58,714 nt of DNA from Nostoc indistinguendum CM1-VF10 (GCA_019359215.1 JAHHHS010000042.1:1-58714); one strand, 5' to 3'; shown: positions 1 to 8,751, counted from the first letter of the stretch. Translations and numbers: made by a program. Notes: generated by a model not told the origin, from the letters alone.

Positions 1-78
1 ATTCATACTTGTAATTTCATTATTACTGACGCTTGCTTCTACATAGCAGGAGTCAATTTTTGATGCTTTTCTTCCCCT

Positions 79-501
79 TTGAATCTCTACATACAATCCA
101 GCATTTTATTACCCGCAACTTGGGTTACTACTGTTTACACTAAGGCTGTGGATTTTTTCGCTCTTTCGACATTCTCTAACCAAAGTACATTAAATGGGGG
201 GCGTGGTTACGTACCTATCATCGGCACGGTGTGGAGGGGGATTTTTGGTGAAGTGCCGATTTTGGGTGATCTGTTCAGTTGGAAAAAAGGTCCTAAGAAG
301 GTTCTTCACGAGAGTCTGCTGTTGACTAACTCCTTTATTACACCTACAGCTATGGCAATGGGTTTGCTCTATCCATTGGAAAGCGGCACCTTTGATGATG
401 ACCAAAAATTCTGTGAATTAAAGGATGACGTTGAAGAATATACAAAGAATCCACTGTTTGCGGAAAAAGGTGTTTGTAAGGACAACAAAAGGTTCAGATA
501 A
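79..501 (+). CDS. hypothetical protein, weak secretin-like C-terminal pattern
   Basis: An open frame of 140 codons begins with TTG, so the true start is uncertain. Residues about 40-95 carry a short pattern (VPIIG, then GEVPILGDLF, then a TNSFITPT stretch) that loosely resembles the C-terminal end of secretin pore proteins, where VPxLGDxPxxGxLF is followed by a strand ending in TP. The rest of the secretin domain is missing, so this could be a remnant of a larger gene or a chance resemblance. I do not recognise a full family. It lies at the window edge with no clear operon partner. Real coding status is uncertain. Confidence 0.3.
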   Translation: MNLYIQSSILLPATWVTTVYTKAVDFFALSTFSNQSTLNGGRGYVPIIGTVWRGIFGEVPILGDLFSWKKGPKKVLHESLLLTNSFITPTAMAMGLLYPLESGTFDDDQKFCELKDDVEEYTKNPLFAEKGVCKDNKRFR

Positions 502-804
502 GTCCGCAGAAATTAGCCCTTTCAAGGTGAATATTTGTACTATAAAATAAATGTAATTTACAGTCGAAAAATTTGGAGTTGAATGCATAGATTCTTTGCT
601 CAATTCCAGCCGATGCCTGAAATGCCGTAAAAACTTGGATAGTACAGATGCTCACCTTGAAAGAGCTAGTCCGCACAAATCAGTAACTTGCCTTTACAAG
701 CTTGCTTTAGTATAGCCTTACCTTTCCGAAATAGTGCTTAAACTGTATTGTTCTATAGGTTACACTTTGAAGACCTTTTTGAACTTGATGTGTCTTTGAA
801 TATT
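502..804. other. intergenic, nothing recognised
   Basis: A+T-rich spacer between the first open frame and the convergent Cys-repeat protein gene. The short frames here overlap each other and show no family signature. No clear hairpin or promoter was seen. Confidence 0.4.
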
Positions 805-1416
805 TTAGTCATTGTTCCAATCATTGTTGGAATGGGGAAATCTGAATGGTAAAGTTTCTTGACAATTGATCGCTGCTACCGTTTCCGAAATACCAGTAGG
901 ATGTCCTTGAGCATCAAAAGTCAGGGAATCCATACAAGCTTGTAAAGCTGAAGCAAGGGGAGGTAAACATTCCTGTTCTGCTCTATTTGTTGTTATCTGT
1001 TGGTTCAACACTCGAAAACATTGATTCGTATCCGCTAGAGCAAAATTACAGAGCCGTGTTGCCCGTTCCGTTGAGGTCACGTTCCGCAAATCCTGGAAGC
1101 ATTGACTGGTATAGGGTGTGACTATACAGCATAGTTTTTCAGCCCTCTCCAAAGAGGTAGAATTTCTCAATTCCCGAAAACACTGGCTTGTATAACGGGT
1201 TGAGTTACGGCACAATCGTGCAACTCGCTCCGCAGAGATATCTTTTCGTAAATCCTGAAAACATTGAGTTCTGACACTTAAGCTGTGTTTATAATCCCCT
1301 TTCTCTGGTGAGTTATACTGATTTTGGGCATGTACTGGTATGATTTGTCCAAACATGACAAACGCCAGAATCACGGGAGTCTGGACTAAACCAAAATCCA
1401 CATTGAAAAATTTCAT
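805..1416 (-). CDS. secreted Cys-rich 27-residue repeat protein
   Basis: Predicted exported protein of about 203 residues. I chose the ATG at 1416 because it is followed directly by a signal peptide (Lys near the start, a long hydrophobic stretch, then PVHA before Gln), whereas the longer frame to 1473 adds a polar leader. The mature part holds four copies of a unit with exact 27-residue spacing between CF dipeptides: C-F-x-(D/E)-L-R, an S-x-E-R-A/V segment, and a second Cys 17 residues after the first. Paired Cys in each unit suggest disulfides or metal binding outside the cytoplasm. A further Cys pair follows in the tail. I do not recognise the family. Codon use matches the neighbours. Confidence 0.6.
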   Translation of the reverse strand: MKFFNVDFGLVQTPVILAFVMFGQIIPVHAQNQYNSPEKGDYKHSLSVRTQCFQDLRKDISAERVARLCRNSTRYTSQCFRELRNSTSLERAEKLCCIVTPYTSQCFQDLRNVTSTERATRLCNFALADTNQCFRVLNQQITTNRAEQECLPPLASALQACMDSLTFDAQGHPTGISETVAAINCQETLPFRFPHSNNDWNND

Positions 1417-1473
1417 AGTTTTTATTCTATGAGTTGATAAACAATAGCTATAGCGCTTCTCGCTTGAGTCCAA

Positions 1474-1580
1474 TACAGACCTAACCCCCAGCCCCTTCCC
1501 TACTAGCGTTGGGGAGCAAGATTCAAAGCCTCTCTCCTAAAAGGAGAGAGGAATGGAAGTGAGGTCAAAGTATATTGCTT
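1474..1580. repeat. dispersed hairpin repeat, copy 1 (partner near 41.1 kb)
   Basis: Contains an AGACCTAACCCC core, a CCCCTTCCCTACTAGC segment, and a hairpin made of CCTCTCTCC and GGAGAGAGG around AAAA. The same blocks occur in opposite orientation at 41105-41217, so this is a dispersed non-coding repeat. It sits in the promoter region of the Cys-repeat gene. Confidence 0.65.
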
Positions 1581-1621
1581 GCATTCGAGAACCGCTACAT
1601 ATCATCTGTGAAGGTGATTTT

Positions 1622-1843
1622 TCAGAAAAAGTTCCGGTGACAAAGCTGGCTCACTAATTCTGTTTCGAAGATACGAGGCAAAGTAATTATTTCATAATAT
1701 TTATCTTGCTCATCCCAGTAGCCGCAAACCTTATAATCACATAGTTCAAGATGTTCTTGAAGTAGTCTATGAGCATCGAAGTTTTCTAAGATTTCAGTCA
1801 AATACCGCCATAGTGGATAATTTTTTAATTGTAGTATTGTCAT
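1622..1843 (-). CDS. small hypothetical protein, 73 aa
   Basis: Short open frame with an ATG start. The product is mixed alpha/beta in character, rich in aromatic and acidic residues (a GYWDEQDKYYEI segment), with no signal peptide or membrane segment. I do not recognise the family. It lies alone between truB and the Cys-repeat gene on the same strand, with no tight operon spacing to either. Confidence 0.45.
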   Translation of the reverse strand: MTILQLKNYPLWRYLTEILENFDAHRLLQEHLELCDYKVCGYWDEQDKYYEIITLPRIFETELVSQLCHRNFF

Positions 1844-1974
1844 ATTTATTCTGCACTAATGTTCTGTTACCAAACCTAGAAAGTGCAACACACCATCAAT
1901 AAACTTTGCATGAAACCGCCTATCACCGCCTTTAGCTAACACTTTTGATTTCAAACTTTTAACTTCTTACAGTT

Positions 1975-2859
1975 TTAAGAAATCGGTTCAAAAACCATTT
2001 GCGGAATCAACACCTCATCTTGTAATTGCCCAATACCCAAAAAGCGAGTCTCTTCATCATAAACTCGCACTATTTCAGGAACATGAAAAGTTAGAGAAAT
2101 TCGCTGACCTTGACACCATTTTTGAGCAGATGCTGCTGCTAAAGTAACAGATGACAAATGTTGTAAAGCTGCATCTGGACAAATCGGTTGAAATGTATAG
2201 GCTTGCAGTTGAGTTTCTAAGTCTGTCAAAGTGAGACTATCTGTTAAATCGAAACCACTGCTTTGGGTGCGAATCAAAGCGGCAAGAGTGCCACCAGTTT
2301 CTAAAATTGCACCTAAGTCACGAGCGATCGCTCTAATATATGTACCAGAACCACAGGCGATCGCAACATCCAATTCGGGAAAATCTCCTTCTCTCCAGTC
2401 CAAAATATCTATCTGAAAAACTTCCACTGTTCGCACTGGAACTTCCACCGTTATCCCTTGGCGTGTTAAGTCGTAGAGACGTTTACCATCCACCTGGATT
2501 GCACTGTAACTAGGTGGTATTTGCTCAATCTTGCCTTCAAATTGTGGTAATGCACTTTTCACCTGTGCCAAACTCAATCCAGCACAAGGTTGTGAAGTGA
2601 TGATTTCGCCTTGTAAATCATCGGTTGTGGTACGCACACCCAGCCGAATAGTGGCTTTATAACCTTTGTTCTCTGGCAGATATTGCAATAATCTTGTGGC
2701 TTTACCAAGGGCGATTGGTAAAACCCCTGTAGCAGCTGGATCTAAGGTTCCCGCATGTCCTACACGTTTGAGGCGCAACAATTTTCGCACCCGCGCTACG
2801 CAGTCGTGGGAAGTCCAGCCAAATGGTTTGTTTAAGTTGATAAAACCTTGAAATAACAC
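1975..2859 (-). CDS. truB: tRNA pseudouridine(55) synthase TruB
   Basis: Isomerises U55 in the T-loop of most tRNAs to pseudouridine. Residues 5-17 give the family N-terminus (GFINLNKPFGWTS) and residues 36-41 the AGTLDP motif with catalytic Asp40, followed by the GVLPIALGKATR segment. The KRLYDL and SGTYIRAIARDLG motifs of the second half are present, and the C-terminal region is a PUA-like tail. Length of 294 residues is normal for cyanobacterial TruB. The gene stands alone on the minus strand with more than 100 bp on each side, so it is probably monocistronic here. A frequent alternative, an archaeal-type Cbf5, is excluded by length and motif spacing. Confidence 0.97.
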   Translation of the reverse strand: MLFQGFINLNKPFGWTSHDCVARVRKLLRLKRVGHAGTLDPAATGVLPIALGKATRLLQYLPENKGYKATIRLGVRTTTDDLQGEIITSQPCAGLSLAQVKSALPQFEGKIEQIPPSYSAIQVDGKRLYDLTRQGITVEVPVRTVEVFQIDILDWREGDFPELDVAIACGSGTYIRAIARDLGAILETGGTLAALIRTQSSGFDLTDSLTLTDLETQLQAYTFQPICPDAALQHLSSVTLAAASAQKWCQGQRISLTFHVPEIVRVYDEETRFLGIGQLQDEVLIPQMVFEPIS

Positions 2860-3179
2860 AGAATCAATGCTTACAGCTTATAAATTCTATAAAATCCTCA
2901 TCAATATAATACTTAAAGCATCAATATTCAGTAGTTAATACTTGACAAAGCATTAATTTATACGCCTTAATCAGGGTCAAATATGCTCTCAGCGCTTTAC
3001 CGAATAATACACAAAAAGTGCAGATAATGCCGAGGATTTTGGAAAGAAGGGAACTAGAGGAGTAGTTGACTATTTTAAAAATAAAATAGGAGTAATAGGA
3101 GTTTTATATTGACATCAAGAATAGCCATTTTGGAGATGTTTTTCAGCAATAATTTACAAACAAAAGATCCCAGATTTCT
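2860..3179. other. intergenic, nothing recognised
   Basis: A+T-rich spacer upstream of truB and downstream of the tandem-repeat gene. No gene, RNA or strong hairpin was seen. Confidence 0.4.
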
Positions 3180-3515
3180 TTAATAAGTTGGGGATCTCTG
3201 CCTGTCGTTGTTTGCGAATAAGATAGGATTGCTATATTTTCGATAGTTACAAGCGTTATTAAATAAATTTTGACCATCATCTCCAGTTACATCCTGTGAG
3301 AAGTCTAGAAGACCAATGGACAAATCTGTGATTTCTGGGTTATTAAATAAATTTTGACCATTATCTCCAGTTACATCCTGTGAGAAGTCTAGAAGACCAA
3401 TGGACAAATCTGTGATTTCTGGGTTATTAAATAAATTTTGACCATTATCTCCAGTTACATCCTGTGAGAAGTCTAGAAGACCAACGGCGAAATCTGGTGT
3501 TACAATGCTAACCAT
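3180..3515 (-). CDS. 28-residue tandem-repeat protein
   Basis: Predicted 111-residue protein built almost entirely from nearly identical 28-residue units of the type GLLDFSQDVTGDNGQNLFNN followed by PEITDLSI. Two full copies and a partial third are visible; the tail after the last Asn pair is unrelated and basic. There is no signal peptide or membrane segment. An AGGA ribosome binding site lies about 7 bases upstream of the ATG, supporting real translation. The acidic, Asn-rich repeats suggest a disordered or beta-solenoid structural protein, or possibly a precursor with repeated peptides; no family is recognised. The start codon region is intact. Confidence 0.55.
   Translation of the reverse strand: MVSIVTPDFAVGLLDFSQDVTGDNGQNLFNNPEITDLSIGLLDFSQDVTGDNGQNLFNNPEITDLSIGLLDFSQDVTGDDGQNLFNNACNYRKYSNPILFANNDRQRSPTY
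3255..3498. repeat. 84-bp tandem repeat, about 2.9 copies
   Basis: Units start at 3255, 3339 and 3423, exactly 84 bp apart, and differ by only one or two bases. The period equals 28 codons, so gain or loss of a copy keeps the frame of the gene that contains it. The near identity points to recent expansion. Confidence 0.9.
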
Positions 3516-3639
3516 AAAGTTCCTTTATGCTTTTCAATACTATATAATCAATTTATTAAGAATTTATTAAACTGTTAAGAACATTTAACTAACTAGCAAG
3601 ATGCTGTTTTAAAACTTCTCTTCTTGGTAGCCAAACGTT

Positions 3640-3845
3640 ATAGATGCCTATAAATCCTCTTTTAAAAGGAGGACTTTGATTCCGGTCTCCCCCTTATCTA
3701 CGGTGTACACACAAGTCTTAAAATTCTACCTAGTACTTGGTTTCGTCATCTAGCTCTAGGTTGTGCGATCGCGTAGCATCGCGCACAGAGGAGGAACGAC
3801 GTTCGCGCGCGCAGCGTGTCGCAGACACGCTGCATTCGTAATGAC
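3640..3845. repeat. intergenic hairpin repeats
   Basis: The 433-base gap between the repeat protein and the hydrolase gene holds several palindromes. CCTCTTTTAAAAGGAGG lies near 3656-3672, followed by a GACTTTGATTCCGGT block that recurs at about 58551. A perfect 10-bp stem (GCAGCGTGTC / GACACGCTGC around GCA) lies near 3812-3834. Similar GTGTCGCA-type blocks recur near 36.0 and 39.2 kb. These are typical dispersed Nostoc repeats; no gene is seen. Confidence 0.6.
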
Positions 3846-3948
3846 CATTTATTGAGTCTAAAAGCCTTGAAACATATCCTCTGCTAGATATGTAGTAAAT
3901 ATTAAGTTAATAAAATAAGTTGATATCTGTAAATACGACCGGGAATCA

Positions 3949-4962
3949 ATGAAAACTGGCATTCAAAAAACAGCAGAAATCCTGGAGCAAGTTCACCAAT
4001 TAGAATCTACACTGGGTCTAAAGAATGAAGCCTGTCGTTCCAAATTTTTGATTCACCCTGATTTTAGATCAAAAGTTTTTTTATTTTTGCATGGTTTTAC
4101 AGCAGGCCCTTACCAGTTCGAGCCGCTCGGTAAAGCCTTCTTTAACATGGGATATAACGTTTTGATTCCTTTACAACCCGGTCATGGACGCTCCGGTGAC
4201 TGGAGGCATCAAAACCCTCCACCCCTGCCAACAGATATTAAGATTTATCAACAATTTGTAATTAAATGGTTAGAGATTGCAAAAACCCTAGGTCAAGAAG
4301 TTGTGATTGGTGGATTATCGACTGGTGGAACTTTAGCTGCTTGGTTAGCTTTAGAGCATCCTCAGCAGATTGACTGCACCTTATTGTTCACGCCTTATTT
4401 GGGTAGCCGTTATTCATTATTCGATTTACTTATAAAAATCTTGCCAATTTACTTTGAATGGTTCAACAAAGATGCACCCGGTAATTTTGGTTATAAAGGT
4501 TTTCGTTTTAAGGCATTACGGATATTTCTGGAATTGGGATATCAGGTTTTAGAAAAGGCTCAAGGCTGTGTTTCTGCCCCTATCTTAATGGTATGTAGTG
4601 AAGCAGATCATGCTGTTAGTCGCTCGAAACAGCAAGATTTTTTCCGAAGAGTACTTAAGCAGCAACCAAAATCTTGGTATTACTGTTTCGATGATTCGCT
4701 TCAAATTGAACACCGAATGATGACGAAACTGGAAGACAATGATTATGAGGAACTGATAATTACCCTTGCGAAAGCATTTGTTGAGAGTGATTTGACTTGG
4801 GTAGAGTTTGAGCAAATGGCAAAGCGGATCATGCAGGGACAAGCCTATGACCAAATCATGCGAGAACTCAACTTTGATAGGCAAGTTTCTCAACAGCTAT
4901 CTGCAATGATGACTCAAGCTTTTGGGTGTGAGCATCTCAAATGCATTAATCCAAATTCCTAG
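3949..4962 (+). CDS. alpha/beta hydrolase (serine aminopeptidase S33-like)
   Basis: Cytoplasmic alpha/beta-hydrolase fold enzyme of 337 residues, probably an esterase or lipase; the substrate is unknown. The oxyanion-hole strand FLHGFTAGP is followed by a PGHG loop, the nucleophile elbow GLSTGG with Ser124, an acid in CSEADHA (Asp220) and a histidine in IEHR (His255). These form a plausible catalytic triad. The last 70 residues form a helical tail not needed for the fold. No signal peptide is present. The next gene, on the same strand, starts 164 bases later, so an operon is doubtful. Monoacylglycerol lipase-like or carboxylesterase-like activity are both possible. Confidence 0.8.
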   Translation: MKTGIQKTAEILEQVHQLESTLGLKNEACRSKFLIHPDFRSKVFLFLHGFTAGPYQFEPLGKAFFNMGYNVLIPLQPGHGRSGDWRHQNPPPLPTDIKIYQQFVIKWLEIAKTLGQEVVIGGLSTGGTLAAWLALEHPQQIDCTLLFTPYLGSRYSLFDLLIKILPIYFEWFNKDAPGNFGYKGFRFKALRIFLELGYQVLEKAQGCVSAPILMVCSEADHAVSRSKQQDFFRRVLKQQPKSWYYCFDDSLQIEHRMMTKLEDNDYEELIITLAKAFVESDLTWVEFEQMAKRIMQGQAYDQIMRELNFDRQVSQQLSAMMTQAFGCEHLKCINPNS

Positions 4963-5126
4963 TGAGCATCCCAATTTTGCAAAAAAACGAAGAGACCCAA
5001 AAAATATGTGTAATCCAGTATAAGCATTAGTCGCTTTCGAGAGATCGCTATAAATTTCTGCCGCAGATATTCAATGGCAGAAGTTATACTAGCTATGTCA
5101 TATATGCAGATTGTTTTAATTGTTTT

Positions 5127-5480
5127 ATGTCTATTCAAGTCTACGGTATTCCAAACTGCGGCACTTGCAAAAAAGCTTTGACGTGGCTCCAAGACAACGG
5201 AATTAACTATGAGTTTATCAACACCAGAGAGACTCCGCCGACCCGTGAGCAGATCCAAAACTGGGTAAAGTCTTTGAGTTTTGCTCCCATGCGAAATACC
5301 TCTGGTCAATCCTACCGCGCTTTAGGAGATCAAAAAAAGACTTGGACGGATGAACGGTGGATTGATGCATTTACTCACGACGCAATGCTGCTCAAACGTC
5401 CACTTTTCGTCAAAGATGGAACAGCTGTGCTGGTCGGCTTTAAAGATGAGGCAGTCGTTCAAGAAAAATTAGGGCTTTAG
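5127..5480 (+). CDS. ArsC/Spx/YffB family protein
   Basis: Thioredoxin-fold protein of 117 residues belonging to the arsenate reductase-like Spx/MgsR/YffB group. The N-terminal YGIPNCGTCKKA motif carries a CxxC pair at Cys11 and Cys14, and the C-terminal part has the family pattern LLKRPLFV and VGFKDE. It may act as a glutathione- or thioredoxin-linked reductase or as a redox-sensitive partner of RNA polymerase; the sequence alone does not decide. No arsenic-resistance genes are near. The start at the ATG gives the family-typical short N-terminus (MSIQVYGIPNC). Confidence 0.88.
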   Translation: MSIQVYGIPNCGTCKKALTWLQDNGINYEFINTRETPPTREQIQNWVKSLSFAPMRNTSGQSYRALGDQKKTWTDERWIDAFTHDAMLLKRPLFVKDGTAVLVGFKDEAVVQEKLGL

Positions 5481-5706
5481 TCAGGGAGCAACGCGATTTG
5501 GTAATATCGAGGTTAAATTATCAATTACATTGCTGCACCAAGCCGAAGGATGAAAGGCAGAAGTGAAGAGTGTTTTAGCCTAATTCATGTTCTTGTATAG
5601 CTAAGTTTTTCCCGTTTCCAATCGTTTTACTTATCTCGAACAAGTCTGCCTATATTAGGATTTACGCATAAATATTCTCTGGGGAAATTGGGTATAAAGT
5701 TTACTA

Positions 5707-6069
5707 TTAACGCTGCCAATGATATATTAATCGCCCATGACGATCACGCACAAGTTCCCATTGTCCATGACGATATGGTTGTCCGTGATAATGTATAGAG
5801 CGATAGCGTCGTCTATAATAATGTGGTCGATTACGCTGGCGTTGATAATGATATTGTCTAGTCCGTTGCCGTCTATGATAACGTCGTCGAGTCCGTCGAT
5901 GAGCTAACAAAAGCTCTTCACTTTGCTCTCCAATTAATTTTGTCTCTACATCAAGATGTTCATTGAGAACATTATCTAAAGTATTATCTTTGGCTTCAGC
6001 TAAAGCAGGTGGGTACACAAACGCTAATAGCAGAAATGCGATTAAGGATAGCTTTTTGAAACGGTTCAC
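5707..6069 (-). CDS. secreted Arg/His/Tyr-rich small protein
   Basis: Predicted exported protein of 120 residues. Residues 1-24 form a signal peptide (MNRFKK, hydrophobic core, then ALAEA). The mature N-terminal part is acidic, and from about residue 57 the chain is an unusual run of Arg, His and Tyr (RRYHRRQRTR, HYQRQRNRPHYYRRRYR), ending in a WELVRDRHGRLIYHW segment. Such a basic, His-rich tail could bind metal, nucleic acid or anionic cell-wall polymer; this is inference. I do not recognise a characterised family, though similar small basic secreted proteins occur in Nostoc. It stands alone. Confidence 0.6.
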   Translation of the reverse strand: MNRFKKLSLIAFLLLAFVYPPALAEAKDNTLDNVLNEHLDVETKLIGEQSEELLLAHRRTRRRYHRRQRTRQYHYQRQRNRPHYYRRRYRSIHYHGQPYRHGQWELVRDRHGRLIYHWQR

Positions 6070-6233
6070 GTCTTTGCTTTTCCTAGACTATTGTTACTAA
6101 TTTTATTTAATACTGAAGTTGAGTAACTATGTAGTTCAGAATTCACAAACTCGAGTACCGCAAAAGTAATGAAAGTACTTATATTAAATGTGAAAATGCT
6201 AACTACGACGGGCAACCAGATGATGTGCATCTG

Positions 6234-7970
6234 TTATGGGGCAAATGGACAGGCCTTTGGTAAGCTAACTGTAACTTTAGTTCCTTGCCCTACTTGACTA
6301 GACAAGGTGATATCACCACCATGTAAATCGACACAAGCTTTAGCGATCGCTAGCCCTAATCCTGTACCGGGGATTGTGTCAACATTACTTCCACGGCTGA
6401 AGGATTGAAACAAATTTTCTTGATCTGCCATTGGGATACCAATTCCCTGATCTTTGATATAAAAGATTACTTGTGATTCTTTACCGATCAGGTGGAATTC
6501 TACAGTACCTCCATCTGGAGAGTACTTAATTGCATTGGATATTAAGTTAGTAAAAATTTGCTGCAAAAGTCCGCGATCGCCCCAAAAGCCCTGGTTATTA
6601 CCAGTAATTTGAAAAATCAATTCGTGGCGATCGCCTACTGTTTCTCGCTCTTGTTCTATCAGATCAGAAAAAAATTGCAGTAGATCGAGCAGAATAGGCT
6701 TAATTTTGGATTTTTCCAGTTCAAATTGGTTAACTAGAAGCATATTATCCACTAGCTTGGACATATACCTTGCTTTCTGTTCAATGATTCCCAAGAACCT
6801 CTGTTGTTTAGACTCATCCAGTTGCTGGCTATGTTTTACCAAAGTTGATGCAGCCGCAAGAATTGAAGTTAGTGGCGTTCGATACTCATGGGAAACCGTT
6901 GCAATGATTTGAGATTTAAATACATTGAGTTGCTTTTCTTTGGCAAGCGCTGCTTGAGTTTGGGCTAGCAATTCCGCTTGTTGGATGGCGATCGCTAGTT
7001 GCACTGAGACTTCATTGAGCATTTGGGCATCATCAGTTTGCCACTGTCGTTCCCCGGAATTATGGTCAGCAATCAACAAACCCCAAAGTTTGGGGGTTGG
7101 GTTCCCATTGTTACTTAGATTAATAGGAACTACCAGACTTGCCTTAGTATTAAATTGCTCTTTCAGGCTGAGACAATTACACAAGCCAAACTCATACTTA
7201 TAAGGGATGGGGGATTGGGGATTGGGCAGAAGAGGCAGAGGGGCAGGGTGCAGGGTGCAAGGGGGAGAATAAGTAATTAATTGACCTCTTTCCTTCCTCT
7301 GCTCCCTGCTCCCCGCTCCCTGCTCCCCTGCTTCTTCCCTAGCCCCGACGCGATCGCACAATGTTACAGTGCGGCATGGCTCAACTGAAGAGGCAACTAT
7401 TTTACCGTCGGCATCTGGGGCGAACTGATACACCATCACGCGATCACACTTCAAAAGTTGCTGTACCTCAGTTACAGCCGTATTCAAAATTTCCTCTAGG
7501 TTAAGAGACTGGCGAATTCGTAAAGCAGTCGTGGCAATTAAGCGTTGTTGCTCTTGAGTTTTGTTGAGTTGGGCTTGCAAGCACGATTGCTTGATGGCGT
7601 TACGGACTGTTATTTGCAGCACATCCTGTGTCAGATTTTGCTTGACCAAATAATCCAATGCACCCTGTTTCATTGCTTGCACAGCTATTTCTTCATCACC
7701 ACGCCCTGTCAACATAATCACAGGGACAGATGTCTCCAATATCTCCTGCTGCATCTGATCGAAGAGTTCTAACCCACTCATATCAGGTAGGCAAAAATCC
7801 AGGAGGATGACATCAAAGCGCATTTTTTGGCACAAAGCAAGTGCTTCTTCTGCACAGTCTGCCTCCAAAATCTGGTAGGACTGGTGCGGATCTTTCAACA
7901 GATATCGACGATAGATTTTTCGATCTGCTGCACAATCATCGATGATGAGTAGCGTCCATGTGTCCAACAT
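6234..7970 (-). CDS. hybrid response regulator-GAF-histidine kinase
   Basis: Signal-transduction protein of 578 residues with an N-terminal receiver (acidic pair Asp11/Asp12, phospho-acceptor Asp58 in LLDFCLPD, Lys in DYLVKQN), a GAF domain (about 145-345, with CDRVMVYQF), a HisKA dimerisation domain with H-box ATVSHEYRTPL (His361), and a HATPase domain ending in GTGLGLAI. The order receiver-GAF-kinase is common in cyanobacteria and suggests it is itself the target of an upstream kinase. Residues about 209-255 are a low-complexity insert (EQGAGSREQR and a Pro-rich stretch) encoded by repeat DNA inside the GAF domain. The GAF pocket has no clear bilin-binding Cys. It lies downstream of the phytochrome pair on the same strand, 273 bases away. 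Confidence 0.92.
   Translation of the reverse strand: MLDTWTLLIIDDCAADRKIYRRYLLKDPHQSYQILEADCAEEALALCQKMRFDVILLDFCLPDMSGLELFDQMQQEILETSVPVIMLTGRGDEEIAVQAMKQGALDYLVKQNLTQDVLQITVRNAIKQSCLQAQLNKTQEQQRLIATTALRIRQSLNLEEILNTAVTEVQQLLKCDRVMVYQFAPDADGKIVASSVEPCRTVTLCDRVGAREEAGEQGAGSREQRKERGQLITYSPPCTLHPAPLPLLPNPQSPIPYKYEFGLCNCLSLKEQFNTKASLVVPINLSNNGNPTPKLWGLLIADHNSGERQWQTDDAQMLNEVSVQLAIAIQQAELLAQTQAALAKEKQLNVFKSQIIATVSHEYRTPLTSILAAASTLVKHSQQLDESKQQRFLGIIEQKARYMSKLVDNMLLVNQFELEKSKIKPILLDLLQFFSDLIEQERETVGDRHELIFQITGNNQGFWGDRGLLQQIFTNLISNAIKYSPDGGTVEFHLIGKESQVIFYIKDQGIGIPMADQENLFQSFSRGSNVDTIPGTGLGLAIAKACVDLHGGDITLSSQVGQGTKVTVSLPKACPFAP
7203..7345. repeat. heptamer repeat element inside kinase gene
   Basis: A G-rich half (GGGGATT heptamers, then GGCAGAGGGGCAGGGTG) is followed by a C-rich half of CTGCTCC units. 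The same composition marks intergenic STRR elements of heterocystous cyanobacteria. Here it is translated in frame within the GAF domain. Confidence 0.75.
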
Positions 7971-8243
7971 ATATAAGTATGAGGCTTAGGGAGCCATGTA
8001 GATCCCTTTTATCCAGATTGTGTTTTTATTGCATAATTCTAAAAATAATATAAAAGTAAATAAAATCTAAATTCTTTAGTAATTCTAAAGTAATACAAAT
8101 ATTCATAAAACAAAAAAATTGGAAAATGCATTTAAAAGAGACAAACAGACACAGTGACTCAAAGAGGAAAATGTCTCTGTGTCCTCTGAGCCGTCTCCTT
8201 TGTTATCCTTTCCTTACTGCCTCATCGACAGAGAATAAACAAA

Positions 8244-8699
8244 TTAATCCAAGACTGGCGGCATATTCGCTTCAAGCCAATAGTCTACAAATGCTTGAAT
8301 CGTCTTTTTTAGTTCTTGAGCATCCATCGGCTTTACTAGATATCCATTTGCGCCCTTTTGGTAGCACAGTTCAATATCCTTGGGGTTAGATGATGTAGTA
8401 AAAACAACGATGGGGATTTCCTTGAAACTCTTATCTTGCTTGAGCCGCTCTAAAATGTCACGGCCATCAATACCTGGCAAATTCAGATCGAGCAAGATAA
8501 CAGAAGGTCGTAGTGCTACTTTAGAGTTGCGTAAGGCTTCGCTTCCTTGTTGATGGAGGAACTCTAAAACCTCATCCCCATTAGTACAACGATGTATGGG
8601 GTTCTGGACGGACATACGCCGCATCAGACGTTGTAGCATGCGAAAATCTTCATTGCTGTCCTCAACAACGAGCAGCGGTTCATGAAGTTTTTTTGTCAT
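8244..8699 (-). CDS. Rcp1-type response regulator (phytochrome partner)
   Basis: Single-domain receiver of 151 residues with no output domain. The acidic pair is in VVEDSNED (Glu13/Asp14), the phospho-acceptor is Asp71 in ILLDLNLPG, followed by Thr in VFTTSS and Lys in YLVKPM. The segment DEVLEFLHQQG and the C-terminal helix match the Rcp1/RcpA family, small receivers that accept phosphate from cyanobacterial phytochromes. It begins 52 bases after the phytochrome gene on the same strand, the usual cph-rcp operon arrangement, which supports the pairing. Downstream partners of Rcp proteins are mostly unknown. Confidence 0.92.
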   Translation of the reverse strand: MTKKLHEPLLVVEDSNEDFRMLQRLMRRMSVQNPIHRCTNGDEVLEFLHQQGSEALRNSKVALRPSVILLDLNLPGIDGRDILERLKQDKSFKEIPIVVFTTSSNPKDIELCYQKGANGYLVKPMDAQELKKTIQAFVDYWLEANMPPVLD

Positions 8700-8751
8700 T
8701 CGTGGTCTTAAAAGAACTTAACAAAAATATATATTTGGTTATTATTTTAAA

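Noticed and set aside
3255..3498. Tandem 84-bp units as a possible CRISPR array
   Set aside because: There are no spacers: units abut directly and are translated in one frame, so it is an internal gene repeat.
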